Below the pieces are notes generated by a model, which made no database searches, was not told where the DNA came from, and saw nothing but the letters and a program-made list of their open reading frames with translations. From NCBI GenBank assembly GCA_008802785.1, contig VUYT01000001.1, positions 1,519,608 through 1,583,607 on the forward strand: 64,000 nucleotides of DNA, read 5' to 3'. The DNA is from Symmetrospora coprosmae. Taxonomy: Eukaryota; Basidiomycota; Cystobasidiomycetes; Symmetrosporaceae. Below are positions 33,204 to 44,800 of the stretch, one piece after another (the first letter of the stretch is position 1; every line of letters starts with the position of its first letter). The position numbers and the translations under genes are program-made.

Positions 33204-36077
33204 TCAGGGCAGGTCAAAGTTGACCACGCTGACAGTCTCGTGTTTCCCACAGACGGCCATCTGGTTCCTGCTCGGGTGCCAGCTGATCTCGTAGACAGCG
33301 CCAGGGTGCATGTACTCGTGCAGTAGCTCGTACTGCTTGACGGCGGGCGCTTCTCCTGCCTTGCCGGACGCATTGGCGCTGTTCTTGGCAATGCGTGTAA
33401 TGCACATTTTGTTGTCGTTGCTGCCCGTGGCCAGGTAGTCGCCGATGTCTGGCTGCCATGCCAGGCTGTAGACCATGTCTGAGTGCCGGTTCAGGATGTG
33501 AACGCACGCTCCAGTCGTTGCATCCCAGAGGCGCGCAGTCGAGTCGAAAGAGGCGCTGGCGAGCAGGCGGATCCCGCCTTCGCCCAACTCGCGCTTCGGA
33601 CACCATGCCACGGCATGCACCTCCTTCTTGTGCCCGCGCAGCACGAGGAAAGTCGGCTCGTCATCGTCGTCTGCGCCTGTGGACGAAGGACCCGCAATCT
33701 CCCCATCTTCGGTCGCCTCTGCTTTGACGGCGTTGTCCTTGATGCCGAGGATGCTCTTGACCGCCTTGAGCGACCAGATGCGCACGGTGTTGTCGTCTGA
33801 GCAGGACGCCAACAAGCGCCGAGTAGGGTCGAACCGGATGCAGTTGACTTCGTCTGAATGTCCCTTGAAGCGGTAAGCTGCCGAAGCTCTGCCATGCTGA
33901 TGAACTGTTGATTGCAGTAAGCAAACGCGGTCAGCCCGGGCAGCTTCACGGAAGCAAGCTCGCGCACAACCCACTATTGATATTCTTATCCATCGAGCAG
34001 GACGCAAAGACATCGTCCGTCATCCAGTCGAGATCCAAGATGGAGTCGCTGTGGCTCGTCCACTGCTGCTTCACCTTCCCGTAGCCAGTATCCCACATGC
34101 AGACGGAGTGGTCGAGCGAGCCTGTGAGTAACATGGTGCCGGAGCTGTTCCAGCGAAGCGTGAAGATGGTGCGCTGGTGCATGGACAGCACGAGATGTAG
34201 ATCTCCAGACGGCGTCCAGATCCGAGCGATCCCGTCTTCTGATCCTGTCGCCAGCAAGCTACCTTCCGCCTGTAGGAGAAGACGCGTCAGATCACAGCCT
34301 CAAGCCCTTCTGTCACGTATCAACTCACATTCCATGCTACCGCGGTAACGTCAGAGCGCCTCTGCCCGGAGGCGTGCTTGCAAGTGTAGCTTGGTTCCAC
34401 GACCATCTCCGCTCCAGCCTTCTTGCCTTTGGCCGATGCCTGTGCAGGCACATCCCATATCCGCATGGTAGAGTCTCCAGAACCCGTTGCGAGGAGGCCC
34501 TCGACCTTGTCATTCCAATGGCAGGGCTGCACCGACATAGTATGCCCTTTGAGCGAGATGACAGCGTCGCTCTTGAGTATGTTCTTGGGTTCTGGCTTGG
34601 TCGACAAATTTGTAGCTGAACCCGTGCTGCGGCTGGCTGTCGGTGGGTTCGTTGTTGACGATGATGTGGATGTAGAGGAGTCTGGCTTGCCGTTCGTGCC
34701 GAGCATTTTTGATGTATCGAGCGTAGGTGTCGAAGCAGTCGGATTCGATGTCTCCTTTCTGGACGTCGTTGTGCTCGACGCTGATCGCAGCGCAGTCGAA
34801 GGTGATGTCGAGCGAGGCCGTTTCGCGGCTGAGCCATCTTTGGTGGCAGTAGCTGTCTGTTGGCCGCTGGTTCTACGGGACGTTGTCACGACGGGGGATG
34901 TAGAGCGGCGCAAGGGAGTATCCTTGCCGTTGCTCCCCGCGCTTGGCGATATGGGCTTCGCAGCTGTGGCGGAGGCAATCGCTCTCGCTAATGGGCCTTT
35001 CGCGCTGAGCGAAATTGTCGTTGAAGCTGCGTCGCCCATCTCACTGTCTCCCTGTGCGTCTACGGCTCTGCCTTTGCCCTTCTTGTTCTTCGAGCTTGTG
35101 CTGATGGCTTCCACGGCAGTCTTGTCCTCCACGGCAGCAGAGGCAGTGCCATTGGTGCCTTCGGCAGTCGCCGCCGCTGCCGTTGCCGCTGCCGCTGCCT
35201 CGGCTAGGGCAGGCGATTTGCCTGTTCTTTGCTTTTTGGTCGGATGCAACGTTGATGTTGATGTCGATGCCGCTGCCTGATCCTGCTCATCGCTTGTTTT
35301 GCTGCCAGACGGCCCCTGCGCGGAGGCTGCAGATGCATCACTGGTAGCCGCGGGTGCCCCCTCCTTGTCCTTCCTCTTGAGACCGCTTGGTCCTGCGGTT
35401 GCAGACTTTGGTTGGCCGCTCCCGCTTGCTGCGCCATTCGACAGTCCCCCTGCCTGCTGCTTCCGCTTGCCGTTGGTGGTTGCTATGGCCGGACCTCCCA
35501 CAGCAGCTGTGCTGGTAGTAGCTGGTGCCACGGATTGGGGCGGTGACGGAGGAGGCAGAGTCTTTGGCAATGCCGGAAGAGGGAGCGTGTCGGGAATCGC
35601 ATAGCCTATTAGGCGGGGTGGATTAGCAGAGACGTCCTCCTGGAGTGCGAGGCGCAATGGAGACGGAGGATGATGGCAGTTAGCGGGAGTCCCGCAGACA
35701 AGGGACAGGGCGCAGCAGCGAGCACCCACCCCTCTGTACCTTGCTTCTGCCTGCAAGTAGAGCAAGCCCTTCTGCAGAATACGGATCAAATGGCCAGTGG
35801 GAGGGATGGCGGGGTGGAGCTCCGAGGACCCTGCTGCCGCCGTCGCCGACGCTGGTTCCCCATTGCTCGTGGCTGACCTGTGGTGACTCGCCTCGCCAGA
35901 CGACGGCGAAGAGACGAAGTTGTCGAGCTTGGATTCGTTGTAGAGGGTGAAGGCAGAGTGCTCGAGGGTCGACTCTGCGAGGTAGGCGTACACGAGCAGG
36001 TTGACCTCGTCCGACGACATGAGCGGGGCGACCGCAGCCGCACCGGCAGAGGAGGAGGAGGCAGAGGGAGGTGCCAT
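33204..36077 (-). CDS. LisH-WD40 corepressor subunit, TBL1/TBL1XR1/Sif2-like
   Basis: Exons 36077-35730, 35639-34329, 34269-33975 and 33904-33204 (884 residues). After an Ala/Ser start comes a LisH motif ([24 protein letters not shown]) and the conserved [19 protein letters not shown] low-complexity spacer of about 330 residues rich in Ala/Ser/Thr/Lys follows. The WD40 domain starts at [17 protein letters not shown] and continues [116 protein letters not shown] and [20 protein letters not shown]. This is the TBL1 family, subunits of SMRT/NCoR or fungal Set3/Hos2-type histone deacetylase complexes. Intron 35640-35729 is stop-free and a multiple of three, so a retained form would add 30 residues. 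The spacer is much longer than in animal TBL1. Confidence 0.85.
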
Positions 36078-36538
36078 GATGGACACCCTCCCCTCGGTAC
36101 TCTACCCTCTCTCCTTCACTCTGTGTGCCCACTTGTCGCTCTTTCGCACCTCTTTCTCTCGCTTTCCCTCTCTGGGCCTGCCCGAATGGCCTGCTCGTGC
36201 CCTCTCTGCCCCGCCCAGGCCCCCAAGCGGCGTTGTCTCTCCGAGCAGAGGGCTGACAGTCGCTCTCTGCTTTTGCTCCTGCTCCTTTTGCTCTGCTCTA
36301 TCCTGCCTCGCCCCTAGCCCTGTGTTATCCTTGCTGCCCGCTGGTGTATCGATACGAGAGCAAGCAGGAGCACCAGCAGCAGCAGCGGAGGAGGAGGGGG
36401 AGCACGCTTTGCCCCTCTCGGCCTGATCGACTTGGACGAGGAGGCAGAGGCCACCACACCACCCTCCTCACCCTCACTCCGCACACGCGCAACAACAGCG
36501 CAGGCAGTCCATATCACACCTTCTCCCTCCCCGCCAGC
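36078..36538. promoter_or_regulatory. Divergent promoter, TBL1-like (-) and SPB1 (+), CT-rich
   Basis: About 460 bp between start codons. Pyrimidine-rich on the plus strand at 36085-36170 and 36240-36310 (repeated CTCTTT and CTGCTC), with GGA/GAG runs around 36360-36450. A good Kozak-like context precedes the SPB1 ATG. No coding signal is supported. Confidence 0.5.
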
Positions 36539-39500
36539 ATGGTCGGGACTCAGAAGAAGACCGGCAAAGGTCGTCTCGACAAGGTGAGCCGCCCCGGTCA
36601 CGAGCTCGCCAGGGAAAACTCGTGGATACGAAGGACTCCCGGCAGCAGACGGTGCGGTGCTGACGTGCTCTGCGTGCGCACACGTTCACAGTACTACCGT
36701 CTCGCCAAAGAGCAAGGCTACAGAGCTCGTTCCGCCTTCAAGCTCATCCAGCTGGACAAGAAGTACGAGATTCTGAAAAAGTGAGGAGAGCCCGGGCGGT
36801 TTGCCACCAGAGAGGCCATGCACGAACAGCCAGTTAACCACGGACGTGTGCGCCTGCAGTGCCCGCTGTCTCATTGATCTGTGTGCCGCGCCAGGAGGAT
36901 GGCTGCAGGTCGCGACAAAGTACATGCCGCCAAACTCGCTCATCCTCGGAGTGGATCTCGTCCCCATCAAGCCCATCCCGCGCGTGCTCACATCAGCACA
37001 GGACATTACGACAGACAAGTGCAGGAAGTGGCTGCGGGAGGAGATGAAGGACTGGAAGGCCGACGTCGTCCTCCACGATGGAGCGCCCAACGTCGGTACG
37101 GCATGGGCCCAGGACGCCTTCACCCAGTCCGAGCTGGTGCTTTCGTCCATGAAGCTCGCGACCGACTTCCTCGCACCGGGAGGCACCTTCGTCACCAAAG
37201 TCTTCCGGTCCAAGGATTACAACTCGCTGCTCTGGGTCTTCAACCAGCTCTTCCAGAAGGTCGAGGCCACAAAACCACCTTCGTCGCGTAACGTCTCTGC
37301 CGAAATCTTCGTCGTCTGCACCGGCTACCTGGCGCCCAAGAAGATCGATCCCAAGCTTCTGAATGCTACGAGCGTCTTTCAGGATCTCGACGTCGTCGAC
37401 TCGACCTCCGCCGAGAACAAGGAGAATGTCAATGCCAATGCCGGGTCGACCCGCATGGAGAAGCTCACCCCAGCCGCATTCAACGTCTTTCACCCGGACA
37501 AGAAACGCCGAGCGAGAGAAGGATACGATGACGGGGATGTGACGCTCTTCAAGCGCGTCCCCGTCATGACGTTCATCAATGCTGCCGACCCCATCTCCAT
37601 CCTTGGCACGGCGAACCAATTCGAGTTCGTCAGCGATGCAGAGAAGGCGCTTCTAAAGGACGAGGCGACCACGGAGGACGTCACGACTAGCTGCAGCGAC
37701 TTGAAGGTCCTCGGCAAGAAGGACTTCAAGAACCTGCTGCGATGGCGAGCAAAGATCCGCGAAGGAATGGGATTCGGCAAGGGCAAGCTCACGGGTGATG
37801 CTACGCCAGGCGATGCAGACGACTTCACCGAGAATGCCGAGGTGTCTGCCATGCCAGAGCTGACAGAGGAGGAGCAGATGATGGTCGATATTGAGCGGAT
37901 GCAGACGGAGGATCAACAAAAGCGCAAGAAGGACAAGCGCAAGTCCAATGAGCGCAAGCAGCGCGACATTCAACGCATGCAGCTCCACATGACCACGCCA
38001 ATGGACATTGGTCTCGAGCGACAGGACGGTTTCGCAGGAGACGAGCCCGACTTTGTCTTCGATCTGAACGAGGTCGAGGGGCATGGCGGTCGGACGCAGA
38101 AGGTCCAGCTTCAGACGAACGAGGCCGACGAGTCGGACGTGGAGGACAGCGGGGACGAGGATGGCGAGGATGACGGAGGCGATGGTGAGGAGTCGGATGA
38201 CGACAAATACGGCGACCTCGAAAAGAACTTGGACGAGATGTACAACGAGTACCAGAATGCCCGATTGGCAAAGGACGCCAAGCACAAGGTGAAGGAGGAC
38301 AGGAAGAAGCGAGACGCTCTCGCTGGGACAGATGGGGAGTGGGGTGGCATCAAGAGCCGTGGCAAGGAGGACGCCGAGTCGGAAGCGAGCGGGGACGAGG
38401 AGGATGACGACCACGACGACAGTCAGGCATACGTCAACTACGACCCAGACGCTTTGCCTTCCGATGAGCTCGACAGCAGCGACGAAGAGGAAGATGCAGC
38501 TGCTACGGCACCTTCTAAGAAGCGCGGGCGCGACGGCAACCTCATCCAGGACTTCAAGGCGCCCAAGAAGCCGCTTGATACGTCGACTGCAAAGAGCCGT
38601 GCCGCTGCAATGTGGTTCGACCAGCCCATCTTCAAAAATGTCGACGGCCTGGAGGATCTGATGAAGGTCGGGGATGCTCCTGTGTCGAGCAAGGAGAAGA
38701 AGGGCGTCACGTTCGAAGCCGAGGATGGCGAGCAGGCGGTTAGTCTCTTGCTGAACAGGATAAGAAATAAGTTTGAGCCCCTCTTGCTGACTGTCATTGC
38801 AACCTGCAGGAACCGACCATGCCGTCATCGAAGCGGAAGAAGGGCAAGCATGCGCAGTCAAACCCAGCGCTCTGGGATGACGAGGAAGAGCAGGTTGTCT
38901 CACAGGAGCAGGCCAACGCCGAGAGGATTGCGGGTGCGCTCGCCATTTCCTGATGCGGTTGTCTTTCGATCTATGCTGACGACCTCCCGTCTCACCAGAC
39001 TACGGTCTCACAACTCCCGAGGCAATGACGCTTGCGCAGCAGCTCGTGAACCGGGAGAAGACGGCGACAGAGATGGTGAACGACGGCTTCAATAAGACGG
39101 CCTACATTGACCGGGAAGGTCTGCCAGACTGGTTCATGGACGACGAGATGAAGCACTTCCGCACCAACGTCCCTGTCACTCGCGAGGCCATCGAGGCACT
39201 CCGAGCCAAGATGCGCGCTCTCAACGCAAGACCGATCAAGAAGGTCGCCGAGGCCAAGGCACGCAAAAAGATGAAGGCGATGCAGCGTCTCAAGAAGGCG
39301 CAGCAGAAGGCAGACATCATCAACGAAACGGGCGACCTGACGGAGAAGGAGAAGGCGGCGCAAATTGCACGTGTCGTCAGCCGTGCAACAAAAGAGCCGA
39401 AGAAGGCCAAGAAGGATGAAGTCAAGGTCGTCGTGGCTCGCGGTGCCAACCGAGGGCAGAAGGGCCGGCCAAAGGGTGTCAAGGGCAGATTCAAGATGGT

Positions 39501-39576
39501 GGATCCCCGTGGCAAGAAGGAGGCTAGAGCGCTCAAACGCATCAAGAAGAGGGACGGACCTAAGCGCAAGAAGTAG
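36539..39576 (+). CDS. SPB1: 27S pre-rRNA 2'-O-methyltransferase Spb1 (FTSJ3)
   Basis: Five exons: 36539-36583, 36692-36780, 36860-38738, 38810-38933 and 38999-39576 (904 residues). The N-terminus [20 protein letters not shown] and [15 protein letters not shown] lead into an FtsJ/RrmJ methyltransferase: SAM site [13 protein letters not shown], and a K-D-K-E tetrad readable as Lys in SAFKLI, Asp in LHDGAPNVG, Lys in FVTKVF and Glu in SAEIFVV. A DUF3381 region follows (about 230-420), then acidic low-complexity segments and the Spb1 C-terminal domain ([58 protein letters not shown]) ending in a Lys/Arg-rich tail ([13 protein letters not shown]). Spb1 methylates a conserved guanosine of the 25S A-loop during 60S assembly in the nucleolus. 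All three parts are present, so this is a complete gene. Confidence 0.95.
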
Positions 39577-40067
39577 TTGACGTTGCGATTGGCCTGCTTT
39601 TCGACTGTCATGGTTCTCCACACGCTGCTTGTTGTCTCATAGCTCTCGCTGCAATGAGTGTCCTCCTTTATATCCGTGTGCGCGTCCTGGCACACCGTGA
39701 CATGTGAGATCAGGCTTGTGCATTTCTAGATCTGTTTGTGCGCAGTCTGCAAAGAGCTTGCCCATGCTTCGGCGGAGCTGCTGGCGGGAGAGCGTCGGCC
39801 AGATGCACCCGGGAAGCAGGATTCACTCGAGATAGCACGACAATGTATAATGAGCAACAAACAACAGTGCACACTGCCTCGTTTAAAGGTCGCGCGTCAT
39901 CGTGGATGGTCCCGCGTTTCGCTCCTTCGGACCTCTCTTTCTCGCGTTGCCACCATCCCGATCACCTCGTGCCCCGAAAAACTGCGAGCTTCCCCCTTCG
40001 AGCCGAAACGGCAGAGTCGAGGAACACGCTTGCATCCTACCCCGAGCTCCACCCACCATCATCCACC
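39577..40067. other. Intergenic region, SPB1 to RPS19
   Basis: About 490 bp. The part near 39905-40065 is CT- and CACC-rich, as expected for a ribosomal protein promoter or leader. No gene is supported. Confidence 0.45.
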
Positions 40068-41086
40068 ATGCCAGGCGTCAGAGATCTCGGAGCGCAGGAC
40101 TTCATCACCGCCTACTCTTCTCACCTGAAGAGATCCGGTTAGTTTGGGAGGAGTGGAGGCGGACCTGGGGAGCTGGACGGGCACGGGCGGGCTGGAGGGG
40201 ACGGCAGGCAGGCGGACGCTGGATTGCTGCAACAAGGACGACATCAGCACCAGCAGCAGCAGCAGGGCCAGTAACGAGTGCAGACGCAATGGCGGATCAG
40301 CGTGCCGCATCCGTTGTGCTGCTGCACGAAGGAGCCCGCCCGCCGTCACCAGCTTCCGGCCGACTTCGCGCATCTTCGACCCGACGGACAGCGCGCTGAG
40401 GCGCACACTTCTCTTCTTCTGCACACAGGCAAGCTCGAGATCCCTGTATGGGTCGATATCGTCAAGACAGGCACATTGTGCGCTTGCATTGCCCTTTTAA
40501 CGTTGTCGATGGAGATTCAGATCTGACATTGCGGCTGGTTGTTCCCCCCGCACAGCAAAGAGCAGGCACCGTATGACCCGGACTGGTTCTACGTCCGAGC
40601 TGGTGAGCGCGCGTGCCGCTACGGTTAGAGCGTGTTTGAGGCTCATCGAGTCGCGCCTGCACATCTTCAAACAGCTGCCGTCGCCCGACACGTCTACCTG
40701 CGCAAGCACGTCGGTGTCGGCCACCTGCAGAAGCTGCACGGTGGATCCGAGAACCGAGGTGTCCGTCCTTCGCACCACCGAGATGCGTCCGGTGCGTTAA
40801 GCCTACGTTGAACTGTATACTGTCATTGCGCGCGGAAGAGGCTAACGTGCCGTCTCGACCGCTCACCCCGATAGGCTCTGTCGAGCGCAAGGTCATGCAG
40901 GCGCTAGAGAAGATTGGCGTCCTCGAGAAGGACCCCCGCGGTGGTCGGAGGATCAGCCAGGACGGTCAGCGAGACCTTGACCGAATCGCATCTGCCGTCC
41001 TTGAGGAGCAGAGGAGCAACGAGTCCGAGGAGGAGGACGAGGAGGAGGCAGACGAGGAGGAGGCTGCCGAGGAGGACGACGAGTAA
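40068..41086 (+). CDS. RPS19: 40S ribosomal protein S19 with extended acidic C-terminus
   Basis: Five exons: 40068-40137, 40429-40477, 40556-40602, 40675-40791 and 40875-41086 (164 residues, against about 144 in yeast and 145 in human). The protein reads [100 protein letters not shown] and [20 protein letters not shown], matching S19e throughout. The donor at 40478 is fixed by alignment (KTGTFKE versus yeast KTSSGNE). S19 is needed for 3'-end maturation of 18S rRNA. After [12 protein letters not shown] the tail is [23 protein letters not shown]-like, an extra run of about 20 acidic residues not usual for this family. Intron 1 (291 bp) is the longest in the window and contains a CAG repeat at about 40247-40265. 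Confidence 0.95.
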
Positions 41087-41820
41087 GCAGACGACATGAC
41101 AGTCTGTCTCAGTCACAGATCAGAGGATACGGGAGGAGGATCCTCGTTTGCGCAATGATACACCCGTCGTTTCCCTTCCTTTCGACCGTTGGCGCTTCTT
41201 TCGGCCCATCCACCCACGTACCTGCGAGGCTGAATCGCAGATGCAGTTCACCGCCATCCCAAACCAAAACACGCTGAGGCGTCCATCTCACAGGCCCGCA
41301 CTGGCTGCTCAAACCTCACTCTGCCTTAGGTTGTACAGCAGAGGAGGCCAACGCAATGCGAGTCGGGCTAGCACGCGTTGGGGCGTGAGGGTTCACCCCT
41401 CCCCTGCCCTCTTGAATCCTGTCTGTCCTATGCGTCCGCATGTCCGCCGCATGGCAGCTTGAGTGACGAGCGCGAGCGCTGTTCTTGCTTGTGCCCAGGC
41501 GAACTGAGTGACATGGAGATCTAGCGCTCGGGCCCTCTGACCATTCTCCGCTCTCCGAATTTTCAGGAAGAGCGGAGCCGGCGAGCTGACTCTTGGGCTG
41601 AGAAGTGGACTTCCGGTCTGCCATCGGAACTTGTGCTCAGAGCACACATCTATCGGCTCCGCGTCTGCTTCTGTTCAGGGTCTGCTGCGCGAGCTTTTCC
41701 AGGCGCACAGGGCTCACGGACGGTCAGAGAGACACGTGAGAGGCAGAAGACGCGACGGCAGCAGCAGGACCCTCTCCTTTGAACCAGAACCACCGAAAGC
41801 GACCTGGCCGAGATGCTGTC
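41087..41820. other. Intergenic region, RPS19 to LRR-RhoGEF
   Basis: About 730 bp. Short frames exist on both strands, none with recognisable content. It should hold the RPS19 terminator and the promoter of the large gene downstream. The true 5' end of that gene could extend into this region, since its frame stays open upstream of the chosen ATG to about 41779. Confidence 0.4.
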
Positions 41821-44800
41821 ATGACCATTGAGAGCTGCAGTATCAGCGCAGTGAACGGTGCTGCTGCCCTGCCTGTCGCTCCTGCAGCGGTGGCGAGGAT
41901 GGGCAGCCAGCAGGGCGATGATGTCGTCGTGCTGGCCGCCAGCCGCAGCAGTGAGCAGGAGCGCGAGCAGGACAAGGAGGTCGAGGAAGGGCGGCACCTG
42001 TTCGAACGAGCATTCAGGCGAAGGAAGGAGAGCTCCAGAGCTGCAAGAGTGTCGAGCTCGCCTCCTGCAGCCGAGGTCGGCAGCTTGCGTCAGATTCACA
42101 CCAAGCGACACGACCCGAACGCGCACCCGTCTGCCGCCCGAAGCAACGGGTCAGGCGCGAGCAGCGAGCAGCACGTACATGATCCCGGGCAGGCTGCATT
42201 GCAGGTCAATGCATCCGCTGCGCATGATGGTGAGCTGGAAATGCTGCTTTGGCTGGAGGTGTTCCCGACGGACCCACGCTGATCCCTCCGAGACTTCGGA
42301 CCGCGTTAACCGCACCCGCCCATCGTGCAGACCGGTCACTGCTGTTGCCAACCGACATACCGGATGATGCTCACTCGATAGCGACGACAATGCTCGCCTC
42401 GCCTCAGTTGGACAGCCCCGACTCTGTACGCGCTACACGTTGGCCTGCACCTGCCGCCACCCCGGACGATCCCCCTCTCAAGCAAGCTCCCCCTCCCCAC
42501 CCTACACGAGCTGCTCCTGTACCCCGACCAAGTCCAGCTTCGCTTCCGCCCATTGAGGCGCTGCCCGAGACGCCCCGCTCCACATCTCAGACGCTACCCC
42601 TGTCACGCGCATACTCTCTGGGATCAAAAGCGCAAGGACCGCCAGCGGCAGCAAACATGCTTTCTTACCCATCTCAGTCGTCCTTCAGGACGTCTCTTCC
42701 ATACGCGTCACCTTCTCATCTCCTCGCACAAGCATCGCCAACCGCAGTCGAGATGTCTTCGGCCTCATCTAGCAGCTCCTCCTATTTCCACAGCAACCTC
42801 GATAGCAACGCATCCAGCTTTGGTGGCTTGGACACGACTTCATCGGGTCGTCAGAGCAGTGTCTACTCCACTACAAGCACAAGCAGCCACCACGACTCCC
42901 TTTCCCGACTTCACGCCGAATACGAGCTGATCGGACAAAAGCCAGCTTCGCACATGCTCATCCCGCAACTCGCTGGCCTCGATGCGGGCTATCTGCACGA
43001 AACTGCCAGGAGAGGAAGCGCGTATACCAATACCAGCAGTATCAGCAGGAGCAACAGCAATGGCCGCAGCAGCGCTCGCTCAGATGCGCATGCGGCATCC
43101 AGTATCGAGTGGTTACATGAGCAGGAGAAGGAGAGAGAAGAGGCTTTCAAGAACAGCAGTTCTGGTATCTTCGATCTAGAGTACGATCTTGCGCGGAGAG
43201 CCACCGCTTCGGCCGAGAGCGTATCCAGAGAGGAGGTTGCACCCAACGCCACCACCCAGTCATCGAACTCTCTGCTCCCGCCGAGCGGGCGACACTACCT
43301 TCTCAGTCTACCGGAGAACGCCGTCGTGGCGTCGCCTTCGCCGACATCTCCTGGCTTTGGACTGGGCATTACGTCCGATGATGCGGTCCACCCAAACGAC
43401 CCATCCCGCCCTTCGTCATCTGTCAATTCGCCCATTGCGTCGTCCAGTCACGGAGTGGAAGGCTTCACGACGGGGACGCTCCCTGCCAGTGCGACATCCT
43501 TCAGCTCAGCATCGACAACGCTTTCTGAGGCGCAAGCTGGGACCTCAGCTAGCAGATGGACATCGAGACCGTACATGCGACGGAACACGACCTCTTCAGT
43601 CAGGAGCGTGCATCGTGTTACGAGCAAGCCGTCGCTCGCTGACGTTTCTGCGGCTCCAGCGACTGCCGCGGAAGATTCAGCACGCCAGCTCAGACACGCA
43701 ACGAGCTTTTCGAGCCTACAGAAGAGAGCCGATAGTCAGCAAGAGCGCCCGGATCTAGCCAGAAGTAACAGCTCGACCCTTCGTCGACAGCCCACTGCAT
43801 CGAGGCGCACCAGAAGACGATCTCCTTCGTTTTCAGCATTTTCTACCTCGAGCAACGGCCATGCTGCTCTGGCAACCTTATCGTATGCTGAGTCCGGTTT
43901 GGCTTTCCACACCGGCTCACACGCATCTCGCTCGCGTGCCAGTACCTTCAGTCTTGCGGAGCTGGATAATGAGTTGGAAGAGCTGCATCCAGGGCAGGAG
44001 GGTACAGACGTCGATGGGCATATGCACGCAGCGACGTCTCCCTCGAAACCTGTTGACGACGAGCAGCTTGAAGAGCGGCGAGCTAGCCAGGCGGTCGCTC
44101 TTGTGGAGACAGGGCAGAGTAGACTTGCGGAGCTGACGCCCGCTCAGCTGCTCGAGGATCTTATCATCACTACAGGTGGGCATTGCTCAGCACGCGAAAC
44201 CAGCACGATGCTAACCTAGTGTCACGTCATCCAGGAACGACGCATCTTCTGCTCGCCGGCTGCAGTCAACCCGTCGAGCTCAGGAGCATCCTCACCGCAT
44301 ATTCGCCTGCTCTCGCCGCTACTCTTGTTGTTCTGGATCTATCGTACGTATACGGTAATGGAAATCCAAGCACCACAGGTCTGACAAACCCTATTGCGTT
44401 TGCAGATCATGCCACCTCACACTCATCCCGGAGGCTATCTCTTCCTGCTTCAACCTGGAAGAGCTGAACATATCCAGAAACACGCTGCCGTCTGGCACTC
44501 TGCCAGCTTTTCTTCCTGCTTTCCACTCTCTCCGAGTGCTTCTGGCCGACGCCTGCAATCTCACCAATCTCCACGCATCTTTGGCATCTTTGCAGAGGCT
44601 TCATACCTTTTCCATCCGCGGCAATGCCCTCAAGAGCTTGCCGGCATGGCTCCGGCATTTGCGAGGGTCTCTTGAGGTCCTTCTCGTAGATGGCAATCCT
44701 TTCTACGGAGCATACGCCAACCTTGTCAGCCCTCTCCTGCAGAATCCATCGCCACTACCTTCGTCCAGCTTCCATGATGGGTCGGCTCCGACAGTATACG

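Noticed and set aside
37653-38903. 416-codon minus-strand frame opposite SPB1
   Set aside because: A Leu/Val-rich mirror of the acidic and lysine-rich SPB1 coding strand; no independent support.
40138-40428. A snoRNA inside the long first intron of RPS19
   Set aside because: No C box (RTGATGA) or convincing H/ACA boxes were seen by eye. A dedicated snoRNA search would be decisive.
40471-40555. A GC-AG intron in RPS19 after KTG
   Set aside because: The GT donor six nucleotides further (40478) gives KTGTFKEQAPYD, which aligns without a gap to yeast KTSSGNEMPPQD.
42175-42204. A 30-nt intron in the first exon of the LRR-RhoGEF gene
   Set aside because: GTACAT...TTGCAG is phase-compatible but too short for a spliceosomal intron; reading through is in frame.
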